Source of the DNA: Rhabditoides inermis
Taxonomy: Eukaryota; Nematoda; Chromadorea; Rhabditida; Rhabditidae
Assembly: GCA_963966185.1 (NCBI GenBank)
Contig: CAWZYM010000407.1
Location: forward strand, 366,001 to 430,000
Length of the DNA stretch: 64,000 bases
Direction of reading: 5' to 3'
The notes beneath the pieces are model-generated. The model saw only the letters and a list, made by a program, of their open reading frames with translations, did not search any database and was not told where the DNA came from. Position 1 is the first letter of the stretch; each line of letters opens with the position of its first letter. The position numbers and the translations under genes are program-made. Shown here piece by piece: positions 11,077 to 21,800 of the stretch.

Positions 11077-11114
11077 CTAGCGCTCCGGCGCGCTGTCGCG
11101 CGCCTCCGCGCTAG
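11077..11114 (-). other. Helitron 3' terminal hairpin
   Basis: The inner stem GGCGCGC (11087-11093) pairs with GCGCGCC (11098-11104) around the 4-nt loop TGTC. The outer arms CTAGCGC (11077-11083) and GCGCTAG (11108-11114) also pair, separated from the inner stem by TCC on both sides. On the minus strand the inner hairpin sits 10 nt before the terminal CTAG, the usual Helitron spacing, and likely acts as the rolling-circle termination signal. Confidence 0.88.
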
Positions 11115-11285
11115 AACATGAAAATTAGAAGAATAGAAATTCATACAAGTTTTTGGTTATGTTCAATACTACTGTTTATCCACAAATTCATAACATTTTG
11201 ACGAGTGAAACGAATTATTAACGTAAAGAAGATTAGTCGATTGATGTATTGATTGCACTGATAAGTATGTTGTCTAGGAGCGGGG

Positions 11286-11310
11286 TAATAATAATAATAA
11301 CAATAATAAC
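11286..11310. repeat. AAT-rich microsatellite
   Basis: TAATAATAATAA-type triplets with one C interruption, inside the Helitron. No further signal is seen in 11115-11460 apart from AT-rich DNA. Confidence 0.8.
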
Positions 11311-11463
11311 TGGTTTGCAAGTCCTATAGTAAGCTGCCGCGCGCTTCACCTATCAATGTCTATGAAAAAAATAATGATATATTTCTTTTTTCTGAACTGT
11401 ACTTTTCTATGCTCCCAAAAACTAAATGCGCTCAGGCACAAGTCAGCATCGCTCTGATATTAG

Positions 11464-11566
11464 CCCTCCTCCTTCTATCTCTCCCTCTTTCTCCTCTCTC
11501 TTCTCGCTCTCTCCTTCCTCTCTTTATCTCCCTGCTTTCTCTTTATTTTTTTTCGTTTTTCTTTCA
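11464..11566 (+). repeat. Polypyrimidine tract 1 in Helitron
   Basis: About 100 bp are almost entirely C/T on the + strand (CTCTCCCTCTTTCTCC-like) and end in TTTCTTTCAG. This inflates a 97-codon open frame (11426-11719) rich in Ser/Pro/Phe/Leu that I regard as spurious. On the Helitron's own strand it is a polypurine run. Confidence 0.85.
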
Positions 11567-11577
11567 GTGTTAAAGAC

Positions 11578-11920
11578 ACAGTGGCGACTTATTTCTGTCA
11601 CAACCTGCCACAACTCATCATTTTCACACGAGCAAAACATTTGGCCGTGGGATCGAACCGGCGAAGATCGGGGGCCACAATGCAGCGCACATGCTCTGAG
11701 CCATGAAGCTATTGACTAAGCGTTGTTCAATTGCGCTTATGTCTCCGACCCCAACTTGCAGTATTGAAGCGTTGGCGGGAAATTCAAATTTTCATCTGAA
11801 TCCTTGGCAGTGTCAGATTCGAAAGTAACGCAGAATCGTCGTTCTTTCGAAAAAAAATGCAAATGTGTTAGGTTAACATGGTTTTAAAAAAATACTCCGT
11901 GTCAAATAAGTCGCCACTGT
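11578..11920. mobile_element. Nested 343-bp inverted-repeat segment with tRNA-like core
   Basis: ACAGTGGCGACTTATTT at 11578-11594 has an exact 17-bp inverted copy at 11904-11920. Between them, on the minus strand, lies a tRNA-like promoter pair: a box-A-like TGGCTCAGAGC (~11700-11690) and the box B GGTTCGATCCC (~11660-11650), about 40 nt apart. I find no clear flanking target duplication. It may be a small DNA transposon, or a tRNA-derived SINE that happens to carry terminal repeats, inserted into an ancestral Helitron. Partial alternatives cannot be excluded by eye. Confidence 0.5.
11640..11715 (-). other. tRNA-like/SINE-like sequence with A and B boxes
   Basis: The minus strand reads TAGCTTCATGGCTCAGAGC, then after about 40 nt GCCGGTTCGATCCCACGGCC. 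Box B matches the GGTTCRANNCC consensus, and box A is approximate. The acceptor and T-stems do not pair well, so this is not a functional tRNA. It resembles the 5' head of a tRNA-derived SINE. Confidence 0.4.
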
Positions 11921-11983
11921 TCCTTTCATGCTACGAAAACAGACAGTTCTGCTTTTCTGCTTCTGCAACATCTTCCCCTCACT

Positions 11984-12060
11984 AATCTCTTTCTCTCTTT
12001 CTTTCTCTTTTTTATCTATCTCTTTTTCTTTTTCCCTCTCTTCCTCTTTCTCTTTCTCTC
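11984..12060 (+). repeat. Polypyrimidine tract 2 in Helitron
   Basis: A TTTCTCTCTTTCTTTC-type C/T run ends in CTCTCAGGT. Composition resembles tract 1. 11921-11983 holds nothing recognisable. Confidence 0.85.
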
Positions 12061-12069
12061 AGGTCTCCT

Positions 12070-12590
12070 CTCGCGCGTGCACCTTTTGATAAATTGGCTA
12101 TATCTTTCTCACATTGTAACCACTCAGGTTGAATTTTACGGAAAAAAGGTACGGAAAAAAGCTGTTTTTTGAACGTAATTACGGAAAATAAAACAGAGAT
12201 GTTGCTTAGATGAGAAACGTTTGCTGCAGACAGTTACAAATTTAATGGTTTTCGTGGTTTTTCTTCTATAACCAGAGTAAGTAGAGACGTATAAGAAAGT
12301 GGACTGCATTCTGTAACACAAAGTAAACTTTCTGCAAAGTTTTTACGCGAATCGATTCAGTAGAAACGGAGATAATCTTGCGGACACACATGAAAAAGTG
12401 AAAAAGTGACCATTTTTGGTAGTATTTTGACCAAAAAGAGAGGTAATGAAAGCAAAATTGAGAACTGTCACAGAATGGACTGCATCACAAGACGTAAACT
12501 CAACTATCAGTCAAGTTTCTTGCAAATTGGTTTTGTATGAATCGAGTTATGACCGCGGAAATACTAAAAATCGCAAAAGTGAGGCGAGAG
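12070..12590 (-). repeat. Helitron internal diverged repeat, copy 1 (~520 bp)
   Basis: This aligns with the following ~520 bp. TTGGCTATAT is at 12094 and 12613 (519 bp), GGACTGCAT at 12301 and 12831 (530), CGGACACACA at 12381 and 12900 (519), and GTGACCATTTTTGGT is in both. Divergence is substantial (many substitutions and indels). Within each copy a ~170-180 bp sub-unit recurs: AAGTTT...CGAATCG...GAGATAATCTTGCGG near 12330 and a degenerate form near 12515. Open frames here (12136-12321 minus, 12446-12721 plus) have no recognisable domain. Confidence 0.65.
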
Positions 12591-13095
12591 CGCGCGCGCG
12601 GCTCTTGCTAATTTGGCTATATTTTCCTTACACCGTAACCAATGATGATGAAACTTGCAGGTTAGTGACAGAACTAATTGTTGAAAGTAATTACAGAACA
12701 AGAAGCGAAACTGTTTCTTAGGTGAGAAGCTTTTGCAGCGGACAGCACCAAAATCGGCGAATTTTGAGGTTTTTCTACCAAATATAGGCAATGAGTGTAA
12801 TTGGAGAGTAATCACAAAGTGGACTGCATCCTGAAGTACTATGTGAACTTTTCGCAAAGTTTGACGCAAATCGGTTCGGTAGAAACGGAGTTATGCCCGC
12901 GGACACACAAGAAAAAGTGCAAAAGTGACCATTTTTGGTGGTTTTTTGACCAAATATGGACGTAGAGGAGGAGTTGAGAGGTGCCTGAATTTTGTCGTCG
13001 TCCTTGGAAGAGAACACAACTTTTTACCAAGTTTCATGGGAATCGGTTGAGTTTGAAGCTAGTTATGACTCTGGAATGACGGACACCATAGGACA
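12591..13095 (-). repeat. Helitron internal diverged repeat, copy 2
   Basis: This is the second copy of the ~520-bp unit, with AAATCGGTT...GTTATGCCCGCGGACA near 12865 and a further sub-unit near 13030 (AAGTTTCATGGGAATCGGTT...ACGGACACC). Motifs of this type recur across many invertebrate repeats. The minus-strand frames at 12564-12869, 12775-13017 and 12839-13030 overlap this repeat and are shadows. Confidence 0.6.
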
Positions 13096-13251
13096 TTTTA
13101 GTAAAAAAGGCGATGAGATTCATTTGAGTCTCATATGAGATTTGTTCGAGTCTCATGTGAGATTCCTGTGAGTCTCATATGAGATTCAATTGAGATTTAT
13201 GTGAGTCTCATATGAGATTTGTTTGAGTCTTATATGAGATTCATTTGAGTC

Positions 13252-15429
13252 TTATAAAAAATTCATTTGAGTCTCATATGAGATTTGTTTGAGTCTCGTA
13301 TGAGATTCATTTGATTCTCATATGAGATTTGTTTGAGTCTCATATGAGATTTGTTTAAGTCTTATATGAGATTCATTTGAGTCTCTTATGAAATTTATTT
13401 GAGATTCCTGTGAGTCTCATATGAGATTAATTTGAGATTCATGTGAGTCTCATATGAGATTCAATTGAGTCTCATATGAGATTTGTTTGAGTCTCATATG
13501 AGACTTGTTTGAGTTTCATATGAGATTCATTTGAGATTCCTGTGAGTCTCATATGAGATTAGTTTGAGATTCATGTGAGTCTCATATGAAATTCATTTGA
13601 GATTCATGTGAGTCTCATATGAGATTTATTTGAGTCTCATATGAGATTTGTTTGCGTCTCGTATGAGTTTCATTTGAGTCTCATATGAGATTTGTTTGAG
13701 TCTCATATGAGTTTTGTTTAAGTCTTGTATGAGATTCATTTGAGTCTCATATGAGATTTGTTTGAGTTTCATATGAGATTCATTTGAGATTCCTGTGAGT
13801 CTCATATGAGATTAGTTTGAGATTCATGTGAGTCTCATATGAAATTCATTTGAGATTCATGTGAGTCTCATATGAGATTTATTTGAGTCTCATATGAGAT
13901 TTGTTTGCGTCTCGTATGAGATTCATTTGAGTCTCATATGAGATTTGTTTGAGTCTCATATGAGATTTGTTTAAGTCTTGTATGAGATTCATTTGAGTCT
14001 CTTATGAAATTCATTAGAGATTCCTGTGAGTCTCATATGAGATTAATTTGAGATTCATGTGAGTCTCATATGAGATTCATTTGAGATTCATGTGAGTCTC
14101 ATATGAGATTCATTTGAGTCTCATATGAAATTTGTTTGAGTCTCATATGAGATTCATTTGAGTCTCATATGAGATTTGTTCGAGTCTCATGTGAGATTCC
14201 TGTGAGTCTCATATGAGATTCATTTGAGATTTATGTGAGTCTCATATGAGATTTGTTTGAGTATCATATGAGATTCATTTGAGATTCCTGTGAGTCTCAT
14301 ATGAGATTTGTTTGAGTCTCGTATGAGATTCATTTGAGTATCATATGAGATTTGTTTGAGTCTCATATGAGATTTGTTTAAGTCTTATATGAGATTCATT
14401 TGAGTCTCTTATGAAATTCATTTGAGATTCATTTGAGTCTCATATGAGATTTGTTTGAGTCTCATTTGAGATTTGTTTGAGTCTCATATGAGATTCATTT
14501 GAGTCTCTAATGAGATTTGTTTGAGTCTCATGTGAGATTCCTGTGAGTCTCATATGAGTTTCATTTGAGATTTATGTGAGTCTCATATGAGATTCATTTG
14601 AGTCTCATATGAGATTTGTTTGAGTCTCGTATGAGATTCATTTGAGTCTCATATGAGATTTGTTTGAGTCTCATATGAGATTTGTTTAAGTCTTATATGA
14701 GATTCATTTGAGTCTCATATGAGATTCATTTGAGTCTCATATGAGATTTGTTCGAGTCTCATGTGAGATTCCTGTGAGTCTCATATGAGATTCATTTGAG
14801 ATTTATGTGAGTCTCATATGAGATTTGTTTGAGTATCATATGAGATTCATTTGAGATTCCTGTGAGTCTCATATGAGATTTGTTTGAGTCTCGTATGAGA
14901 TTCATTTGAGTCTCATATGAGATTTGTTTGAGTCTCATATGAGATTTGTTTAAGTCTTATATGAGATTCATTTGAGTCTCTTATGAAATTCATTTGAGAT
15001 TCATGTGAGTCTCATATGAGATTTATTTGAGTCTCATATGAGATTTGTTTGCGTCTCGTATGAGATTCATTTGAGTCTCATATGAGATTTGTTTGAGTCT
15101 CATATGAGATTTGTTTAAGTCTTGTATGAGATTCATTTGAGTCTCTTATGAAATTCATTTGAGATTCCTGTGAGTCTCATATGAGATTAATTTGAGATTA
15201 ATGTGAGTCTCATATGAGATTCATTTGAGATCCATGTGAGTCTCATATGAGATTCATTTGAGTCTCATATGAAATTTGTTTGAGTCTCATATGAGATTCA
15301 TTTGAGTCTCATATGAGATTTGTTCGAGTCTCATGTGAGATTCCTGTGAGTCTCATATGAGATTCATTTGAGATTTATGTGAGTCTCATATGAGATTTGT
15401 TTGAGTCTTATATGAGATTCATTTGAGTC
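13252..15429. repeat. Satellite A higher-order repeat copy (2178 bp)
   Basis: This copy is delimited by TTATAAAAAA markers at 13252 and 15430. It has the same internal order as the next copy, with few scattered substitutions. Confidence 0.9.
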
Positions 15430-17607
15430 TTATAAAAAATTCATTTGAGTCTCATATGAGATTTGTTTGAGTCTCGTATGAGATTCATTTGATTCTCATA
15501 TGAGATTTGTTTGAGTCTCATATGAGATTTGTTTAAGTCTTATATGAGATTCATTTGAGTCTCTTATGAAATTTATTTGAGATTCCTGTGAGTCTCATAT
15601 GAGATTAATTTGAGATTCATGTGAGTCTCATATGAGATTCAATTGAGTCTCATATGAGATTTGTTTGAGTCTCATATGAGACTTGTTTGAGTTTCATATG
15701 AGATTCATTTGAGATTCCTGTGAGTCTCATATGAGATTAGTTTGAGATTCATGTGAGTCTCATATGAAATTCATTTGAGATTCATGTGAGTCTCATATGA
15801 GATTTATTTGAGTCTCATATGAGATTTGTTTGCGTCTCGTATGAGTTTCATTTGAGTCTCATATGAGATTTGTTTGAGTCTCATATGAGATTTGTTTAAG
15901 TCTTGTATGAGATTCATTTGAGTCTCATATGAGATTTGTTTGAGTTTCATATGAGATTCATTTGAGATTCCTGTGAGTCTCATATGAGATTAGTTTGAGA
16001 TTCATGTGAGTCTCATATGAAATTCATTTGAGATTCATGTGAGTCTCATATGAGATTTATTTGAGTCTCATATGAGATTTGTTTGCGTCTCGTATGAGAT
16101 TCATTTGAGTCTCATATGAGATTTGTTTGAGTCTCATATGAGATTTGTTTAAGTCTTGTATGAGATGCATTTGAGTCTCTTATGAAATTCATTAGAGATT
16201 CCTGTGAGTCTCATATGAGATTAATTTGAGATTCATGTGAGTCTCATATGAGATTCATTTGAGATTCATGTGAGTCTCATATGAGATTCATTTGAGTCTC
16301 ATATGAAATTTGTTTGAGTCTCATATGAGATTCATTTGAGTCTCATATGAGATTTGTTCGAGTCTCATGTGAGATTCCTGTGAGTCTCATATGAGATTCA
16401 TTTGAGATTTATGTGAGTCTCATATGAGATTTGTTTGAGTATCATATGAGATTCATTTGAGATTCCTGTGAGTCTCATATGAGATTTGTTTGAGTCTCGT
16501 ATGAGATTCATTTGAGTATCATATGAGATTTGTTTGAGTCTCATATGAGATTTGTTTAAGTCTTATATGAGATTCATTTGAGTCTCTTATGAAATTCATT
16601 TGAGATTCATTTGAGTCTCATATGAGATTTGTTTGAGTCTCATTTGAGATTTGTTTGAGTCTCATATGAGATTCATTTGAGTCTCTAATGAGATTTGTTT
16701 GAGTCTCATGTGAGATTCCTGTGAGTCTCATATGAGTTTCATTTGAGATTTATGTGAGTCTCATATGAGATTCATTTGAGTCTCATATGAGATTTGTTTG
16801 AGTCTCGTATGAGATTCATTTGAGTCTCATATGAGATTTGTTTGAGTCTCATATGAGATTTGTTTAAGTCTTATATGAGATTCATTTGAGTCTCATATGA
16901 GATTCATTTGAGTCTCATATGAGATTTGTTCGAGTCTCATGTGAGATTCCTGTGAGTCTCATATGAGATTCATTTGAGATTTATGTGAGTCTCATATGAG
17001 ATTTGTTTGAGTATCATATGAGATTCATTTGAGATTCCTGTGAGTCTCATATGAGATTTGTTTGAGTCTCGTATGAGATTCATTTGAGTCTCATATGAGA
17101 TTTGTTTGAGTCTCATATGAGATTTGTTTAAGTCTTATATGAGATTCATTTGAGTCTCTTATGAAATTCATTTGAGATTCATGTGAGTCTCATATGAGAT
17201 TTATTTGAGTCTCATATGAGATTTGTTTGCGTCTCGTATGAGATTCATTTGAGTCTCATATGAGATTTGTTTGAGTTTCATATGAGATTTGTTTAAGTCT
17301 TGTATGAGATTCATTTGAGTCTCTTATGAAATTCATTTGAGATTCCTGTGAGTCTCATATGAGATTAATTTGAGATTAATGTGAGTCTCATATGAGATTC
17401 ATTTGAGATCCATGTGAGTCTCATATGAGATTCATTTGAGTCTCATATGAAATTTGTTTGAGTCTCATATGAGATTCATTTGAGTCTCATATGAGATTTG
17501 TTCGAGTCTCATGTGAGATTCCTGTGAGTCTCATATGAGATTCATTTGAGATTTATGTGAGTCTCATATGAGATTTGTTTGAGTCTTATATGAGATTCAT
17601 TTGAGTC
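15430..17607. repeat. Satellite A higher-order repeat copy (2178 bp)
   Basis: This copy is delimited by TTATAAAAAA at 15430 and 17608. It shares the private AGATGCATTTG variant with the following partial copy, so these two are the most recently related. Confidence 0.9.
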
Positions 17608-18774
17608 TTATAAAAAATTCATTTGAGTCTCATATGAGATTTGTTTGAGTCTCGTATGAGATTCATTTGATTCTCATATGAGATTTGTTTGAGTCTCATA
17701 TGAGATTTGTTTAAGTCTTATATGAGATTCATTTGAGTCTCTTATGAAATTTATTTGAGATTCCTGTGAGTCTCATATGAGATTAATTTGAGATTCATGT
17801 GAGTCTCATATGAGATTCAATTGAGTCTCATATGAGATTTGTTTGAGTCTCATATGAGACTTGTTTGAGTTTCATATGAGATTCATTTGAGATTCCTGTG
17901 AGTCTCATATGAGATTAGTTTGAGATTCATGTGAGTCTCATATGAAATTCATTTGAGATTCATGTGAGTCTCATATGAGATTTATTTGAGTCTCATATGA
18001 GATTTGTTTGCGTCTCGTATGAGTTTCATTTGAGTCTCATATGAGATTTGTTTGAGTCTCATATGAGATTTGTTTAAGTCTTGTATGAGATTCATTTGAG
18101 TCTCATATGAGATTTGTTTGAGTTTCATATGAGATTCATTTGAGATTCCTGTGAGTCTCATATGAGATTAGTTTGAGATTCATGTGAGTCTCATATGAAA
18201 TTCATTTGAGATTCATGTGAGTCTCATATGAGATTTATTTGAGTCTCATATGAGATTTGTTTGCGTCTCGTATGAGATTCATTTGAGTCTCATATGAGAT
18301 TTGTTTGAGTCTCATATGAGATTTGTTTAAGTCTTGTATGAGATGCATTTGAGTCTCTTATGAAATTCATTAGAGATTCCTGTGAGTCTCATATGAGATT
18401 AATTTGAGATTCATGTGAGTCTCATATGAGATTCATTTGAGATTCATGTGAGTCTCATATGAGATTCATTTGAGTCTCATATGAAATTTGTTTGAGTCTC
18501 ATATGAGATTCATTTGAGTCTCATATGAGATTTGTTCGAGTCTCATGTGAGATTCCTGTGAGTCTCATATGAGATTCATTTGAGATTTATGTGAGTCTCA
18601 TATGAGATTTGTTTGAGTATCATATGAGATTCATTTGAGATTCCTGTGAGTCTCATATGAGATTTGTTTGAGTCTCGTATGAGATTCATTTGAGTCTCAT
18701 ATGAGATTTGTTTGAGTCTCATATGAGATTTGTTTAAGTCTTATATGAGATTCATTTGAGTCTCCTATGAAATT

Positions 18775-18800
18775 CATTTGAGATCTAACTTCTTCCTAAC
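18775..18800. other. Abrupt junction between satellite A and satellite B
   Basis: ATTCATTTGAGAT (satellite A) passes directly to CTAACTTCTTCC (satellite B) at 18784/18785, with no transposon, filler or degenerate transition. At most 1-2 bp of microhomology is possible. Confidence 0.93.
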
Positions 18801-21800
18801 TTCCTATTGATGTACTATTGTTTCTAACTTCTTCCTGACTTCTTCCGAACTTCTTCCTAACTTCTTCCTAACTTCTTCCTAACTTCTTCCTAACTTCTTC
18901 CTAATTTCTTCCTGACTTCTTCCTAACTTCCTATTGATGTGCTATTGTTTCTAACTTCTTCCTAACTTCTTCCTAACTTCTTCCTAACTTCTTCCTAACT
19001 TCTTCCTAACTTCTTCCTAACTTCTTTCTAACTTCTTCCTAATGTCTTCCTGACTTCTTCCTAACTTCCTATTGATGTGCTATTGTTTCTAACTTCTTCC
19101 TGACTTCTTCCTAACTTCTTCCTAACTTCTTCCTAACTTCTTCCTAACTTCTTCCTAACTTCTTTCTAACTTCTTCCTAACTTCTTCCTAACTTCTTCCT
19201 AACTTCTTCCTAACTTCTTCCTAACTTCTTCCTAATTTCTTCCTAACTTCTTCCTAACTTCCTATTGATGTGCTATTATTTCTAACTTCTTCCTAACTTC
19301 TTTCTAACTTCTTCCTAACTTCTTCCTAACTTCTTCCTAACTTCTTCCTAACTTCCTATTGATGTACTATTGTTTCCAACTTCTTCCTAACTTCTTCCTA
19401 ATTTCCTATTGATGTACTATTGTTTCTAACTTCTTCCTGACTTCTTCCTAACTTCTTCCTAACTTCTTCCTAACTTCTTCCTAACTTCCTGTTGATGTAC
19501 TATTGTTTCTAACTTCTTCCTGACTTCTTCCTAACTTCTTCCTAACTTCTTCCTAACTTCTTCCTAACTTCTTCCCAACTTCTTCCTAACTTCTTCCTAA
19601 CTTTTTCTTAACGTCTTCCTAACTTCTTCCTAACTTCTTCCTAACTTCTTTCTAACTTCTTCCTAACTTCTTCCTAACTTCTTTCTAACTTCTTCCTAAC
19701 TTCTTCCTAACTTCTTCCTAACTTCCTATTGATGTACTATTGTTTCTAACTTCTTCCTAACTTCTTCCTAACTTCTTCCTAACTTCTTCCTAACTTCTTC
19801 CTAACTTCTTCCTAACTTCTTCCTAACTTCCTATTGATGTACTATTGTTTCTAACTTCTTCCTGACTTCTTCCGAACTTCTTCCTAACTTCTTCCTAACT
19901 TCTTCCTAACTTCTTCCTAACTTCTTCCTAATTTCTTCCTGACTTCTTCCTAACTTCCTATTGATGTGCTATTGTTTCTAACTTCTTCCTGACTTCTTCC
20001 TAACTTCTTCCTAACTTCTTCCTAACTTCTTCCTAACTTCTTCCTAACTTCTTTCTAACTTCTTCCTAATTTCTTCCTGACTTCTTCCTAACTTCCTATT
20101 GATGTGCTATTGTTTCTAACTTCTTCCTGACTTCTTCCTAACTTCTTCCTAACTTCTTCCTAACTTCTTCCTAACTTCTTCCTAACTTCTTCCTAACTTC
20201 TTCCTAACTTCTTCCTAACTTCTTCCTAACTTCTTCCTAATTTCTTCCTAACTTCTTCCTAACTCCTTTCTAACTTCTTCCTAACTTCTTCCTAACTTCT
20301 TCCTAACTTCCTATTGATGTACTATTGTTTCTAACTTCTTCCTAACTTCTTCCTAACTTCTTCCTAACTTCTTCCTAACTTCTTCCTAACTTCTTTCTAA
20401 CTTCTTCCTAACTTCTTCCTAACTTCTTCCTAACTTCCTATTGATGTACTATTGTTTCTAACTTCTTCCTAACTTCTTCCTAACTTCTTCCTAACTTCTT
20501 CCTAACTTCTTCCTAACTTCTTCCTAATTTCTTCCTGACTTCTTCCTAACTTCCTATTGATGTGCTATTGTTTCTAACTTCTTCCTGACTTCTTCCTAAC
20601 TTCTTCCTAACTTCTTCCTAACTTCTTCCTAACTTCTTCCTAACTTCTTTCTAACTTCTTCCTAATTTCTTCCTGACTTCTTCCTAACTTCCTATTGATG
20701 TGCTATTGTTTCTAACTTCTTCCTGACTTCTTCCTAACTTCTTCCTAACTTCTTCCTAACTTCTTTATAACTTCTTCCTAACTTCTTCCTAACTTCTTCC
20801 TAACTTCTTCCTAACTTCTTCCTAACTTCTTCCTAACTTCTTCCTAACTTCTTCCTAATTTCTTCCTAACTTCTTCCTAACTTCCTATTGATGTGCTATT
20901 ATTTCTAACTTCTTCCTAACTTCTTTCTAACTTCTTCCTAACTTCTTCCTAACTTCTTCCTAACTTCTTCCTAACTTCCTATTGATGTACTATTGTTTCC
21001 AACTTCTTCCTAACTTCTTCCTAACTTCTTCCTAACTTCTTCCTAATTTCCTATTGATGTACTATTGTTTCTAACTTCTTCCTGACTTCTTCCTAACTTC
21101 TTCCTAACTTCTTCCTAACTTCTTCCTAACTTCCTGTTGATGTACTATTGTTTCTAACTTCTTCCTGACTTCTTCCTAACTTCTTCCTAACTTCTTCCTA
21201 ACTTCTTCCTAACTTCTTCCCAACTTCTTCCTAACTTCTTCCTAACTTTTTCTTAACGTCTTCCTAACTTCTTCCTAACTTCTTCCTAACTTCTTTCTAA
21301 CTTCTTCCTAACTTCTTTCTAACTTCTTCCTAACTTCTTCCTAACTTCTTCCTAACTTCCTATTGATGTACTATTGTTTCTAACTTCTTCCTAACTTCTT
21401 CCTAACTTCTTCCTAACTTCTTCCTAACTTCTTCCTAACTTCCTATTGATGTACTATTGTTTCTAACTTCTTCCTGACTTCTTCCGAACTTCTTCCTAAC
21501 TTCTTCCTAACTTCTTCCTAACTTCTTCCTAACTTCTTCCTAATTTCTTCCTGACTTCTTCCTAACTTCCTATTGATGTGCTATTGTTTCTAACTTCTTC
21601 CTAACTTCTTCCTAACTTCTTCCTAACTTCTTCCTAATTTCTTCCTAACTTCTTCCTAACTCCTTTCTAACTTCTTCCTAACTTCTTCCTAACTTCTTCC
21701 TAACTTCCTATTGATGTACTATTGTTTCTAACTTCTTCCTAACTTCTTCCTAACTTCTTCCTAACTTCTTCCTAACTTCCTATTGATGTACTATTGTTTC

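Larger units (their letters stand above)
11077..13113 (-). mobile_element. Non-autonomous Helitron, 2037 bp, minus strand
   Basis: Read on the minus strand the element starts TCGCCTTTTTTACTAAAATG at 13113 and ends GGAGCGCTAG at 11077, with a GC-rich hairpin 10 nt before the end. It lies between A and T of the satellite (TCTCA|TATGAG on the minus strand). Removing it rejoins GAGTCTCATA + TGAGATTCATTT with no target duplication. These are the diagnostic traits of canonical Helitrons: 5' TC, 3' CTRR, 3' hairpin, A-T insertion and no duplication. The homologous empty site is present in neighbouring HOR copies (between 6161/6162 and 8339/8340). The interior has no Rep/helicase ORF (longest frame about 100 codons, none recognisable), so it depended on a helicase supplied elsewhere. 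It carries a nested inverted-repeat/tRNA-like segment, two polypyrimidine tracts and diverged ~520-bp internal repeats. The open frames inside it read as shadows. Confidence 0.9.
13114..18784. repeat. Satellite A array, block 4
   Basis: This is uninterrupted satellite A resuming exactly in register after the Helitron (TGAGATTCATTTGAG). It contains about two and a half HOR copies of exactly 2178 bp: TTATAAAAAA at 13252, 15430 and 17608; CATTAGAG at 14012, 16190 and 18368. Copy-specific variants exist: AGATGCATTTG occurs in the second and third copies (near 16165 and 18343) but not the first. The block ends in GAGAT at the satellite B junction. Confidence 0.97.

Noticed and set aside
11426..11719. 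97-codon open frame in the Helitron
   Set aside because: The N-terminal two thirds is a translated polypyrimidine tract and the rest is the nested inverted-repeat segment in antisense. No domain.
12136..13030. Five overlapping short open frames on both strands, 12136-13030
   Set aside because: They lie on the diverged internal repeats, overlap one another in different frames, and have no start context or recognisable domain.
1..18784. CRISPR array
   Set aside because: Direct repeats are contiguous 11/22-bp units with no unique spacers, and the context is eukaryotic.
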